NCBI GenBank assembly: GCA_029204225.1
Contig: CM055102.1
Location: 49,511,928-49,575,927 of the forward strand
Direction: 5' to 3'
Length of the DNA: 64,000 bases
DNA from: Diphasiastrum complanatum
Taxonomy: Eukaryota; Streptophyta; Lycopodiopsida; Lycopodiales; Lycopodiaceae
Part shown: positions 22,828 through 33,611 of the stretch, one piece after another
Layout of the letters: each line of letters starts with the position of its first letter
Numbering within the stretch: position 1 is the first letter of the stretch
Notes under the pieces: generated by a model
Seen by the model: the letters and a program-made list of their open reading frames with translations, nothing else
What the model was told of the DNA's origin: nothing
Databases searched by the model: none
Program-made: the position numbers and the translations under genes

Positions 22828-25800
22828 CTCCCTCTTCAACTAGTTTTAGCATAGATTTAGAAAGTACACCAAGACTTGTTCTATGCTTGAAAAATAAGTC
22901 CTTTCCCAATGCTTTGGTAAAGATATCAGCCACACATTCCTTTGATGGGACATGTTCAAGCTTGATCTCTTTTGCCAACACTTGTTCTCTCACAAAATGG
23001 TAAGCCACCTCGATATGTTTGCTCCTTGCATGGAAAACCGGATTGCTTGCTAGACTTTGGGCTGAAAGGTTGTCACAAAAGATGATTGGACTCTCTGAAA
23101 AATCCAGCAAATGAAGCTCCATAATCATCCTCTTGATCCACACCATCTCCTTTGTGCATGATGTCAAAGCTTTGTACTCGGCCTCACTAGAAGAAAGTGA
23201 TATAGTTGCTTGTTTCTTCGACATCCATGAGATAGCTCCATCACCTATGAAAATAGCATGTGCATTTATGGATTTTCTATCCATAAGGTCTCCTGCAAAA
23301 TCTGAATCTGAAAAACCAAATAAGTTAGGTGATGAGCCTCTATAAACAATGCCAAAATCTTTTGTTCCCGAGATGTATCTCAAGATCCTCTTTCCTAGTT
23401 TCCAATGTTCTATGCTAGGATCTTGCATGAATTGGCTTAATCTACCAACACAATAAGATAAATCAGGTCTTGTGATGGTTAGATATATAAGAGAACCTAT
23501 TAGCTTCCTATAGAGAGTAATGTCCTCGAAGGATCTTTCATTACCTCTTATAGTTAGCTTTACATGTGATTCCATAGGTGTATCAATAGGATTTGCATCT
23601 ACCATATGAAATCTATTGAGAATAGAAATAGCATACTTCTCTTGTGAAATAAAAGTGATTTGAGAAGTTCTAATTACTTCTATTCCTAAGATATAGCTCA
23701 AAAGACCAAGATCATGCACTTCAAATTCCTTTTTTAGTGCTTTCTTGATATCTTCTATATCTTCCTTGTTCCCTCCACTTAAAATAATGTCATCCACATA
23801 AATTATAAGGATTGTAACATCATTAGCACTAATTCTAAAGTAAAGTGAATGATCATACTCACTCATAGTGAAGTTTTGAGAAAGTAGAAAAGAGTTAAGC
23901 CTAGCATACCAACTCCTTGGTGCTTGCTTAAGACCATACAAACTTTTTTGTAGAAAACACACATGATTAGGCTTGCTATGAGAAACATAGCTCTCGGGTT
24001 GCTCCATGTAGACTTCCTCTTCAAGATCACCATTCAAGAAAGCATTAGAAATGTCTAATTGCCAAAGATCCCATCCATAAAGAGTTGCAAGGGAAATGAT
24101 TACTCTTATGCTCACCATCTTTGCCACGGGTGCAAAGGTTTCCTCATAGTCAATGCCATGCTCTTGAGCATAACCTTTAGCCACCAACCTTGCCTTCAAC
24201 TTGTTGATAGATCCATCTTGATTTGTCTTTACCTTGAAGATCCATTTGCATCCAATTGCACTTTTGCCCTTTGGAAGCTCCACCAATCTCCATGTGTTGT
24301 TCTTCATAAGTGCTTCAAACTCAAGATCCATTGCTTGGATCCATTCCTCTTCTTGCCTTGCTTCATCTACACATGAAGGTACATCAAAAGAAGTTAGGAA
24401 AGCATAGTTGGATCCATCCACCACTTGCTTACCTTTGCCATCATAAGTGAGCCTTGAGGGTTTCACTTTATGCCTTGGAGTTCTCCTTGGAATTTGACTT
24501 GAAGAGGCTTCTTCAACATCCACATCCAATGTGTCATCAACTCCATTGTCATCAAGCACATTAGTTGCAACAACACCATCATCACTTGAAACAACTTTTG
24601 GAATGTTACCTTCATCAAAAATGACATCCCTACTTGTGAACACTTTCTTGATTGAAGGAACATAAATCCTATATGCTTTGCTTACTTCACTATAACCAAC
24701 AAAAATGCCCTTTCTTGAAGATGGATCCTCCTTAGTTCTATCATCAAGAGTAATGTTGAAGTAGCAAATGCATCCAAAAGTTCTTAGAAACTTGACATTA
24801 GGCTTCGTACCAAACAAAGCTTCAAAAGGGGTTTTTCCTTCCAATACAACACTTGGCCATCTATTGCATAGGAAATTTGCACACAACAAAGCATCACTCC
24901 AAAAAGGTTTAGGAAGATTAGCATTCAATCTCATTGCCTTTGCACTCTCACACAAGGTTCTATTCTTCCTCTCGGCCACTCCATTTTGTTGTGGTGTTCT
25001 TGGACATGTGTACTCCCTCTTGATCCCATGCTCATCGCAAAAGGCTTTGAATTTGTTAGAAATGTATTCACCACCATTGTCGCTCCTCAAGCATTTGATT
25101 TTGGTTGTAAATTGAGTCTCAATAGCAACTTTGAACTTGACAAACACATCAAACACCTCATCCTTGCTCTTTAGTAGATAAACCCAACAAAATCTACTAA
25201 AATCATCAATGAAAGTTACATACATCTTAGCACCTCCATTGCTAATTGTAGTAACACCATGAATATCCGAATGCAAGAGAGAAAAAGGCATCTTAGATCT
25301 AGATATAGATCTAGTATATGGCAATCTATGTGATTTAGACAAAGCACATTCTTCACAAACATGATTCAAGCAAGTAAGAGACTTGGGAAGTCCCCTTACT
25401 ACCTCCTTTTTGGCTATTACCTCCAAGGCCTTGTAGTTGAGATGTCCCATCCTTTTATGCCATACCTCTTGAATTGACATTTGTTCATTTGCCATGCATC
25501 CAACTTGGTTAGCAACAACACATGCATCAAGCTTGAACAATTTCCCTTGCCTTTTCCCTTTTGCAATGATACTACACCCCTTTTTGATCAAGCAAGCATC
25601 ACCATCAAACTCAACTTTGAATCCTTTGTCAAGCATTTGGCTTACACTAAGTAAGTTCTTGGTAATGGATGGAATGAGCAAAACATCTTTCAATTCTATA
25701 TTCCTATTTGTAGAAAGTGAAATAGGAATTGTGCCAATCCCCTTGATTGCACACTCACCATCATTTGCGGTATAGATTACCTTCCTATCACCATCAAATG

Positions 25801-26773
25801 CCATTAAAGATGAAAAATACTCTTTATGATATGTCATATGAGAAGTGGCTCCACTATCAATCCACCAAGGATCAATGTCTCCATGATTAGCCAACAAGCA
25901 AGATGACATAACAAAAGCATCATTTGAAAGAAGCTCATCCCCACCCTCATCAATAGTTAGATTGGTTTGCTTTTCCCCTTGATCCCTCTTTTTCTTAAAA
26001 CAATCACTAGCAAAATGCCCTTTGACTCCACAATAGAAACATTTTAGCTTAGATCTATCCTTCTTTTTGCCAAAAGTAGAGTGCTCACCTTGGTCTTGCC
26101 CTTTAGACCAATTGCTTTTACCTTTGCCCTTGAACTTGCCTTTAGAGAACATTGCCTCCTCTTCTCCTCCTTGAGATGTAGAAGATGCTCCCACTCTTGC
26201 TTGCAACCTGAATTCTTCAGCCAACAAGACCTCTTGCAAGTCTCCAACACTTGGTAAACATTTTTGGATAGCATAACTTTGAACAAGATTAGCATGATCA
26301 TCCAACAAGCCATTGAGAATCACTTGAACAAGCTCCTCATTATTTATGCCATCATTAATGCATGCTAACTCATCATTCAATGCTTTAACTCTCAAAACAA
26401 AAGCATGTCCATTCTCACTCTTCTTTTGCATACAAGAAAAGATTTGCCTTCTTAAAGTCAACACTCTAGAAGTAGACTTGGATTCATAAACCTTCTTCAA
26501 GGCTTCCCAAGCTTCACTAGATGATGTGCACTTACCAACCTCTTTGATAAGCTCATTTGTCACATTCATCTTGATCATGTGAAGGGCTTTCTTTGCCCTC
26601 TTGTCATACCTCAATTGTTCTTGAGGTGCCAAAGGTCTCTCCTCCACACCTACAACAATATCCATCAACTCATTCATCTCAAGCAAAGACTCCATCCTTA
26701 CTTTCCAAGTAGAATAGTTGAGGGAGGTAAGCCTATCATTGCTTTCCAACATGTAGCCTCCATTTGTAGCCAT
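22823..26773 (-). CDS. Copia-1 gag-pol polyprotein (1316 aa)
   Basis: A single intact frame of 1316 residues, usual for a plant Copia polyprotein. Order: gag with DUF4219/UBN2-like helices (1-200); basic linker and CCHC knuckle CFYCGVKGHFASDC (245-258); protease DSGA (306-309); integrase zinc residues H439, H444, C473, C476. The integrase core is D503, D565, E601, an exact D,D-35-E. RT follows with D907 and YVDD (992-995). RNase H has D1156, E1197 and D1234, and the end keeps VADIFTKAL. ATG at 26773 is the first in frame and is followed by the conserved gag N-terminus. The frame ends in GTG TGA, where TGA uses the first bases of the 3' LTR. The product would self-cleave, package RNA, copy it and integrate it. 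No catalytic residue is missing. Confidence 0.95.
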   Translation of the reverse strand: MATNGGYMLESNDRLTSLNYSTWKVRMESLLEMNELMDIVVGVEERPLAPQEQLRYDKRAKKALHMIKMNVTNELIKEVGKCTSSSEAWEALKKVYESKSTSRVLTLRRQIFSCMQKKSENGHAFVLRVKALNDELACINDGINNEELVQVILNGLLDDHANLVQSYAIQKCLPSVGDLQEVLLAEEFRLQARVGASSTSQGGEEEAMFSKGKFKGKGKSNWSKGQDQGEHSTFGKKKDRSKLKCFYCGVKGHFASDCFKKKRDQGEKQTNLTIDEGGDELLSNDAFVMSSCLLANHGDIDPWWIDSGATSHMTYHKEYFSSLMAFDGDRKVIYTANDGECAIKGIGTIPISLSTNRNIELKDVLLIPSITKNLLSVSQMLDKGFKVEFDGDACLIKKGCSIIAKGKRQGKLFKLDACVVANQVGCMANEQMSIQEVWHKRMGHLNYKALEVIAKKEVVRGLPKSLTCLNHVCEECALSKSHRLPYTRSISRSKMPFSLLHSDIHGVTTISNGGAKMYVTFIDDFSRFCWVYLLKSKDEVFDVFVKFKVAIETQFTTKIKCLRSDNGGEYISNKFKAFCDEHGIKREYTCPRTPQQNGVAERKNRTLCESAKAMRLNANLPKPFWSDALLCANFLCNRWPSVVLEGKTPFEALFGTKPNVKFLRTFGCICYFNITLDDRTKEDPSSRKGIFVGYSEVSKAYRIYVPSIKKVFTSRDVIFDEGNIPKVVSSDDGVVATNVLDDNGVDDTLDVDVEEASSSQIPRRTPRHKVKPSRLTYDGKGKQVVDGSNYAFLTSFDVPSCVDEARQEEEWIQAMDLEFEALMKNNTWRLVELPKGKSAIGCKWIFKVKTNQDGSINKLKARLVAKGYAQEHGIDYEETFAPVAKMVSIRVIISLATLYGWDLWQLDISNAFLNGDLEEEVYMEQPESYVSHSKPNHVCFLQKSLYGLKQAPRSWYARLNSFLLSQNFTMSEYDHSLYFRISANDVTILIIYVDDIILSGGNKEDIEDIKKALKKEFEVHDLGLLSYILGIEVIRTSQITFISQEKYAISILNRFHMVDANPIDTPMESHVKLTIRGNERSFEDITLYRKLIGSLIYLTITRPDLSYCVGRLSQFMQDPSIEHWKLGKRILRYISGTKDFGIVYRGSSPNLFGFSDSDFAGDLMDRKSINAHAIFIGDGAISWMSKKQATISLSSSEAEYKALTSCTKEMVWIKRMIMELHLLDFSESPIIFCDNLSAQSLASNPVFHARSKHIEVAYHFVREQVLAKEIKLEHVPSKECVADIFTKALGKDLFFKHRTSLGVLSKSMLKLVEEGV
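22828..22836 (-). other. Copia-1 polypurine tract
   Basis: Minus-strand AAGAGGGAG immediately before the 3' LTR, the expected plus-strand primer. It is simultaneously the coding sequence for the last residues (EEGV) of the polyprotein. Confidence 0.85.
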
Positions 26774-27370
26774 GTTGCAATGATTGATCTCTGATCTTTG
26801 ACCTGTTCCAATGCACTAAGCACTCTCTTGAATCAACAAATGAAACACAAGAAGAAATCACAAAGATTTGGAACCTAAAACCTTACTTTTTCTCTCTTTT
26901 CCTCACTTTTTCCTTAATTTTAGCCACTAGTTTTATGATTTCTTGATCAAACCAAGACCAAACCTCAATATACTTGCTTTTCCCTCACTCCTAAGATTGA
27001 AATACACTCTTGAATCATTCAGCAAACTGAAAATCAGAGGGTTACATCAATTTTGAAGTTTTTGACATGAAGAAGCAAGAAATTGAATCAAAAAACTATA
27101 TGCTAGAATGGAAAACTAATAGGATCTTGTTGGATCTTGCATCTCCCTCTTTCCAAAACAATTTTTGTCTCCTTATTCTGATAAGTACAGAGGGAATTCG
27201 CCCTACTTCAATTGAAATGCATACAAATGATGTTTTGATCACAAAGATCCAATTTCTACACATAAATCAACAAGATTTTTAGCTAGAAACTTGATTGGAA
27301 TGCTACAAAAGCAAACTCGCCCACAAATCTCTTCTAAATCTGGCAAAACCTGCACATTTGGCCGCCTAAT

Positions 27371-27382
27371 GCTCTGATACCA
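27371..27382 (-). other. Copia-1 primer binding site
   Basis: Plus-strand GCTCTGATACCA is the complement of TGGTATCAGAGC. It directly abuts the 5' LTR at 27383 with no spacer. Confidence 0.95.
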
Positions 27383-28035
27383 TGTGAAAAACTCAGATCC
27401 AAAAGATGCTAAAGTTTCATAAAGATCTTGGCCATGGAAGTTATGCACATCTAGATTGAAAAAATGATAGAAATTGTGATGTTAAGCATACTAAACATCA
27501 ACTAAACATCAAAATCTGATCATAAGCTTCCACAAACAGAAACTTGCTGTCCCTGTCCGTACTTCAGAGCCTACAACCTGCATTTCACACGTGTGAAGCC
27601 ATAGCAACAAAGAAATCACAATTCTAGTGGCTAGAATGCAAGATATGAACAAAAAAGTGAGAGAGAAGAAGATGGACCTTCAAAGAGCATAACATTCATT
27701 CAATAGAATGAAAATGAGATGTGTACATGCTCGTGGAGATGGCTATTTATAGCAGCCATAGTGCCTCTTGGCCACTTGTCTTATGATAGGCTAAAATTGG
27801 GGTCCAATAGGATTCACCCATATACCTAGAAATTTGGTCAAATAGGAATGCACCAAATTATGAGCCAATAGAAGAGCTCCACACTCGACCTCCTCTAATT
27901 AATGTGACCTCAAAAGTAGTGTACACATACTTTGGGCCTCTACATACATGTATGAACCTATCTCTAACTTTTATTTGGCCATAGGCCTACAAAATCTCAA
28001 GTTAGGAAAATACTACTAGTTGACAATTTTTCACA
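27383..28035 (-). repeat. Copia-1 5' LTR
   Basis: 653 bp and identical by eye to the 3' LTR. It should hold the promoter of the element: a minus-strand CTATAAATAG box at 27743-27752 and a 14-bp palindrome TTCACACGTGTGAA at 27584-27597 centred on a CACGTG core. Confidence 0.95.
27743..27752 (-). promoter_or_regulatory. TATA box of Copia-1 5' LTR
   Basis: Minus-strand CTATAAATAG, a near-ideal plant TATA element, lies about 290 bp into the 5' LTR. Transcription would begin roughly 30 bp downstream, near 27715. The same element occurs at 22535-22544 in the 3' LTR. Confidence 0.7.
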
Positions 28036-28040
28036 CCATG

Positions 28041-28877
28041 TAAATCTTATCCTAAGGCCATTCGTAAGAGTGACCCACTTTTTGCATCATCACCAATGTT
28101 CACTTCAGCCTCACTCCATGTAGTTGCACTAATAGATTGGACAATGATTGTAGCCACTCATGATCTCCTACAGACAACACATCCACTTTGTACTTTCACA
28201 TCTACACACCTATAGTATTATGTATATATATTGGATACTATTCGTGTATTCAATACATAGAGAGAGTTAGATGATAAGAGAGATAAGAAGAGACTAAGTG
28301 AAGAGGTTTCATTCCTCATTACAGACAAAATAAGCTTCGTAAAGCACGCGGTTTTGTCTGCAGTTGTATTGTGCTCTACCACATTATTAACTTGTATCAT
28401 GATATACTTAATCTAATACAGCTCTTTGTTCTGCATTCAGATTTGTGTTAGTATTGCTATGCTTGTTCTTCATTTTGTCTGATCTTTCTAGTTGCTCCTT
28501 CTAGTAATAGACGATCAACTTTTAGTCTTGTCTTTCATGAATAATTCGCGACTAATTATCAGTCGAGCACAGTCTAGCTCTTTGCGAATCATTTGCGACA
28601 GATAATTTCTCTTGCAATTCGCAACAAATTATTCATCTAGCGCTTCATTTATTAAATGTTTGGCTACGTAATCTAGAATGACTGTGATTTCTATCACTAA
28701 AGTTCTCTTCATTCTGATAGACGTAGTCATGTTTACGGAGAGAGTCAAATAATTCATTCTGTTGCGCACGAACATTCTCTGTTCGAGTTCGTTTCTCGTT
28801 CGCTTCTTGTTCGAGTTCGTTTCTCATTCGTGTTCGTCATTTATTTTCCCTCCCTCTCTCTCTCTCTCTCTCCAACA
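28041..28877 (+). repeat. Copia C 3' end and 3' LTR
   Basis: Sequence resumes here after the Copia-1 target duplication. The last 330 bp match the Copia C LTR at 17492-17814, including the CT tract (28854-28872) and the terminal CCAACA at 28877. The LTR start lies somewhere in 28041-28550 or before the Copia-1 insertion and could not be fixed. Point differences and a small internal duplication (TTCGAGTTCGTTTCTC repeated near 28775-28825) show that this pair of LTRs is old. Confidence 0.65.
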
Positions 28878-28885
28878 GTGTTGGT

Positions 28886-29330
28886 GTGACTATTAATCAA
28901 GATGAGCTAGTACAAGTCATTCTAAATGGCTTGAAAGATGACTATGATAATCTTGTTCAGTCTTTTGCCATAAAGGAGGAGTTGCCTAATCTAGAAGCTC
29001 TCCAAGGAATTCTTATTTTTGAAGAAGCTAGGCAAAGCTATAAACTTTCTAGGATGAACAAACTCAAACATGGTGGAAGTGACAAAGCCCTCTTTGTCAA
29101 GGACAAGCATAAAGGAAGGAGTAAGAAATAGTTCTCTCAAGCATCCAACAAAGACAAAGCCAAGGATCGAGACAAAGATGGTGAAGAGGATGATTCATCT
29201 CATCCTTCTACTTCAAAGACCAAGAAGAAGAAAGTAAAGTGTTTCTTCTGTGGCAAGAAGGGGCACTATGCCTCTAATTGCTTTAAGAAGAAAAACCAAC
29301 TCAAGCAAGCAAATCTCTCCAAAGAGATTG
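28886..29330 (+). pseudogene. Copia D gag C-terminal half
   Basis: Begins VTINQDELVQVILNGLKDDY, matching residues 143 onward of Copia-1 gag; the N-terminal half is missing. A stop lies at about 29129. After it the frame continues with a lysine-rich linker and an intact CCHC knuckle CFFCGKKGHYASNC (about 29240-29280). Confidence 0.8.
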
Positions 29331-30980
29331 AAGAAGATTTTGTTCCAAGTGATGGAGAAGGATCACTCATGGTGTCCAGTTTTTCTTCATCACCTTTCAA
29401 AAAAGATGGAGCTTGGTACATAAATAGTGGAGCTTCTTCACATATGTGCTATTCAAAGGAGGCCATTTGACTCAATTGTACCTTACAAAGGACTTAAGAG
29501 ATCTATTTACATTGCTAATGATCATGAATGCTCTATAGAAGGAATTGGCAACATTCCATTCAAACTCTTCAAAAGTTCTTGCACTTTCTAATGTTCTTTT
29601 TATTCCAAAAATTACAAAGAACTTGATTAGTGTGGGAAAGTTGCTTGATAGTGGTTGTGATGTAAAGTTCAACTCCAATACATCAAGAAAAATGATGAGG
29701 TCCTAGTTGATGGATCTAGATATGGTAGAATTTTCAAGTTGAATTCTCATGAGAATGCAAATCTTTGTGAAGTTGCTTTTTTATCTAAGGAGGAGTTGTG
29801 GCATAGAAGGTTGAGAGATCCTAACTTTAAGTCTATGTCTTTTATGGTCAAGAAAGTAAACACTATTGGTCTTCCAAAATCTCTTTCCAAAGATTTCAAG
29901 CCTTGTAAGGCTTGTGCTATTGCAAAATCACATAGAAAGCCATATCAAAAGTCTTTTATCAAGACTACTCATCATTTGGAGCTTATACACTCGGATGTTC
30001 ATTTTTCTTCTTCTAAAAGTATTGGTGGTGCAACATGTTTTGTCACCTTTATTGATGACTTTACTAGATATACTTGGTTGTATCTACTTTTTTCAAAAGC
30101 TATGGTATTTGATCACTTCCTAATCTTCAAAGCTTATGTTGAGAAACAATTTTCTTTCAAAGTTAAAGCTTTAAGATGTGATGGAGGAGGTGAATACATC
30201 TCCAACAAGTTTCATGAATATTGTGAAGGTGAAGGAATAAAGAGAGAGTTTTCTTGTGCTTATTTTTCATCTCAAAATGGAGTTGCTGAGAGGAAAAATA
30301 GATCTTTATGTGAATGTGCTAAAGCAATCCAAGTTGAAGCTTCTTTGCCTATTGAATATTGGGGTGAAGCTATAAATTGTGCAAACTTTTTGTGCAATAG
30401 ATTACCTCACAATGCACTTGCTAGAGAATCAACTTTTGAAGTCTTGTTTAAGAAGAAACCTAAGGTAGATCACCTTAGAGTTTTTGGATGTGCTTGCTTT
30501 GTTCATGTACCCTTGGAAACAAGGAAAAGAGATGATCCTAATTTTATTAAAGGGATCATGGTTGGATATGCATCCAACAAGAAAGCTTATAGAATCTATG
30601 TTCCCTCTACCTCAACTACAATTGAGAGTAGGGATGTTATATTCCATGAGGATCAAAAATACATTTTTGAAGAGGCCGAGTTCAAAGATTCTCACAAAGA
30701 TACTCCAATCATCACCCTTGAAGACTATCATGGAGAGATGGGGCCAGGAATTGAGGAGGAGTCACCTCGAATTTTTTCACCAAGGAGATCTCAAAGAGAA
30801 AGATTCGAGCCTAGGAGGCCTACGTATGAAGATAAAGGCAAGCAAATGGAACTCAACTCCACTAATTGTGCGTATTTTATTTCACATGAGGAGCCAAAGG
30901 ATGTATATGATGCACTCAATTCGAAGGAATGGTTTCTTGCCATGAAGGAGGAATATGATGCTTTGATGGCCAACAAGACA
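29331..30980 (+). pseudogene. Copia D protease and integrase
   Basis: Protease reads WYINSGASSHM, with the catalytic Asp of DSGA replaced by Asn. Frame changes follow between 29460 and 29740. The 414-codon stretch from 29739 holds the integrase: LWHRRLRDPNFK, CKACAIAKS, LIHSDVHFSS (first Asp), FVTFIDDFTRYTW, LRCDGGGEY (second Asp), QNGVAERKNRS (Glu) and the C-terminal LRVFGCACFVHVP. The second zinc His (GH.N in relatives) is changed to RDPN. It ends at a TGA at 30981 where relatives encode Trp. Confidence 0.8.
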
Positions 30981-32030
30981 TGAGAGCTTGTGGATCTTCC
31001 ATCCAACAAGCACACCATTGGTTGCAAGTGGGTTTTTCGAGTGAAGTATAATCAAGATGGCACAATCAACAAGTACAAGGCTAGGCTTTGTGCAAAGGGT
31101 TTTTCTCAGGTTTATGGACTTGATTATGAGGAGACTTTTGCTCTAGTTGCAAAGATTGTATTAATTAGAATCATAATTTCTATTGCTTGTTTTTTCGATT
31201 GGCAAGTTCTTCAACTAGATGTCTCTAATACATTTTTAAATGGATATCTAGAAGAAGAGATTTGTATGGATTAGCATATTGGGTTCATCCATGACAAAGA
31301 CAAAGTTTGCTTGCCCTTCAAAAGTCTATATGGACTAAAGCAAGCTCCAAGGTCATGGTATTCTTGACTTAACACCTTTCTTGAGTCACTAGGATTCAAT
31401 CTTAGTAACTATGATCCTTCCTTGTATGTCAAGTTTTTTGATAGAGATATTGTCATCCTTCTTATTTATGTTGATGATATTATTATAACAGGAAGTTGTA
31501 TCAAGCTAGTTGAGGAAACCAAGATTGCACTTGGAAAAGAATTCAAGATGCAAGATCCTGGAAAAATTCACTACATATTAGGATTAGAGATTGACTTTCT
31601 TAAAGATAAAAAATTTTGTATGTCAATCCGAGTATGCTCTTTCAATATTAAAAAAGTTCAATATGTTAGATTGTAAGAGTATATAAACTCCTACGGAGCA
31701 AAATGTAAAAGACCCTAACAAAGGTGATGAAAGATCCGTCATGGACATCACTCTTTTTATGAGTCTTATAGGCTCCTTAATTTGGATCACAATAACTAGA
31801 CTTGATATAAGTCATAAGTTGAGCCAGGCTATGCACAATCCTACTATTTATCATTGGAAAATGGCCAAGAGAGTGCTTAGATATATATCTTCAACTTTTG
31901 ATTATGGTTTATTGTATAAAAGTGAAGATCTTTCTATTGTTGGTTATTTTGACTTAGATTTTGCAAGTGATAGAGCAGATAAAAAATCTACAAGTGCTTA
32001 TGTTATATATCTTGGAGGAAACTTGATACA
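30981..32030 (+). pseudogene. Copia D reverse transcriptase and partial RNase H
   Basis: CKWVFRVKYNQDGTINKYKARL, LQLDVSNTFLNG (catalytic Asp), a TAG near 31274, YGLKQAPRSWYS, a TGA, then IYVDDIIITG (active site, about 31470). After more frame changes RNase H starts (GYFDLDFASDRADKKSTSAYVIYLGG) and is cut off near 32030, before its catalytic Glu. The break is abrupt and adjoins Gypsy H sequence. Confidence 0.8.
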
Positions 32031-32747
32031 TGAATTACTCTTTGATCTAAAAAATTCTCTAGCGCATTACAGTCGTTTGTTGTCTATCCATAAAACATGC
32101 TCTAAAGAACTGTCTTAAAACCATTTATATGTCTGTCGTGAATACTTCCTTTTCGGCACTCGAATAATGACTATATTTGGTACAGTCTAGCACGTTCATT
32201 GAATAAAGTTCTATGTATACATATGAGATGACAGTCCATGTCTGAAGAATTGAGTCTTTGATCTGTGTTCCTGATTGTAATTGACATAAGTTTCTAACAT
32301 GTTCTAAAACTATTCATGTCCTTTAACCATCAAATTGGACTTAAGTTGTTGAGGACTTCTGTCTAGAAACGAACAGTTTGCAAACGCGATTAATTAATTG
32401 TTTGCACAGTTGCGAATGCATCGAACACTTCTCGATTCTCTTTTGACACCTTAATCAGCCAGAGTGTAGCACTGTTGTACTACTCTGATAACATCTCATC
32501 TGTAGAACGCGTTTCATTTGATTTGATACTAGGCCAGATTGTTGTTTTGAAATTATTAACATTACATTCCCCAAACACAAGTAAAACTGGTTACTTTTAA
32601 ATGTCTGTCAACAACCAGAATAATACTCAAAACCACTTATCATAAATTGCACCAAAAACATAACTTTCTAACACTGTCCTTTGTGGGAACAATACTATTT
32701 ACTACAAAATCTATATTTACCTTGTTGGTATAGTACGACATATACCA
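32031..32747 (+). repeat. Putative 5' LTR of Gypsy H
   Basis: About 700 bp of non-coding sequence between the broken Copia D RNase H and a Gypsy primer site. Its position implies the 5' LTR, ending near ATATACCAA at 32747. No partner copy is in the window, so the limits are inferred. Confidence 0.45.
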
Positions 32748-32752
32748 ATTTT

Positions 32753-32770
32753 TGGTGCCATTGCCAGGGA
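32753..32770 (+). other. Gypsy H primer binding site (tRNA-Asp type)
   Basis: TGGTGCCATTGCCAGGGA matches the Athila/Tat-type site TGGCGCCGTTGCCGGGGA except for C-to-T or G-to-A changes at CG positions. That is the pattern left by methylated-cytosine decay. Confidence 0.7.
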
Positions 32771-32960
32771 TAGTTTAGGAAAGTTATAAGAAATCTGACA
32801 CATCCATCTCCATCTCTAGTGTATGTCAGATAGAGAATCCCGATTAGAATGATAACGTAAGCTTAGAGAGAAATCTTTACGAAGATAGAGTGAGAGTACT
32901 AGTCGAAGAAATCTAGACGAAATCACTGCTTAGTTACTTGAACTCCTAATTAGCTTCGGT

Positions 32961-33611
32961 ATGGAGGGTCCTGCTGCACGTTTCACTTCTATCTCAAAAA
33001 TTAAGCACGATTATTTTAAAGGGACTTCTTTCGATAATGTAGATAACTATGTCTTGCAATTCGAGTCAATCGCTAATGCAAATAACGAAGGAACTGACGT
33101 AGATAAACTACAAATCTTCCTTGGTCTGCTAAGAAAGCAGGCGTGCATATGGTACAGTCAGGTTGAACCAGGCCGTGTAGGAACCTGGTACCTGCTGAAA
33201 GATGCGTTTCTGAACCAGTTCAGAGAAATCGGTTATAAATCTAGAATTCTTGGACGTCTGAACAATGTTCAGAAGAAGAGTAAAGAATCCCTTTGCAAAT
33301 ATATACGAAAGGTTAAAAATCTTATAGGAAAACTAAGCAGTGTATATCCCGTTGATATGCAGATCGAATGGTTTTTGGCTGGTTTACCACCAAAGATTGA
33401 TCGATATTGCAAACAAGGGGACATGACCTCCTTAGCAACAGTAATAGCTAGTGTAAAAAATTTTGAGACCTCAAAACTAGCACAAAAGAGATGCTCAACT
33501 AAAAGATCTCAAAAGTCTAAAATTGATTCCTGTGATAGCGATGATGATTTAGATTCTGACTCAAGTACCAGTTCTTCGAACTCGGAATCTAAAAACAACG
33601 ATTCATCATAA
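32961..33611 (+). pseudogene. Gypsy H gag
   Basis: A 216-codon open frame with the Gypsy retrotransposon-gag core: FDNVDNYVLQFESIA, KLQIFLGLLRKQACIWYSQVEPG, DAFLNQFREIGYKSRI, SLCKYIRKVKNLIGKL, EWFLAGLPPKIDRY. The C-terminal 45 residues are lysine, aspartate and serine rich. I see no CCHC knuckle, either here or in the frames that follow to 34116. Sequence after the TAA at 33609 stays coding-like (acidic and lysine-rich) in other frames, so the native gag was longer. Confidence 0.8.

Larger units (their letters stand above)
22175..28035 (-). mobile_element. Copia-1: complete, apparently intact Copia retrotransposon
   Basis: All hallmarks are present on the minus strand. There are two 653-bp LTRs (27383-28035 is 5', 22175-22827 is 3') with TGTGAAAAA/TTTTTCACA ends. 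A primer site abuts the 5' LTR, one uninterrupted gag-pol frame fills the interior, and a polypurine tract abuts the 3' LTR. A 5-bp target duplication CCATG lies at 22170-22174 and 28036-28040. I found no difference between the LTRs when reading them side by side, which implies recent insertion. It sits within the 3' part of Copia C. It has everything expected of an autonomous element; whether it is transcribed cannot be told from sequence. Confidence 0.95.
28878..32030 (+). mobile_element. Copia element D (truncated at both ends)
   Basis: Copia interior beginning inside gag directly after the Copia C LTR and ending inside RNase H. No LTR, primer site or polypurine tract of its own is visible. 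The protein wording is close to Copia-1, so it is a related family. Relatively few lesions interrupt it, so it decayed less than Copia A or C. Confidence 0.8.

Noticed and set aside
23133-26794. Plus-strand frames across Copia-1
   Set aside because: Antisense shadows of the intact 1316-aa polyprotein.
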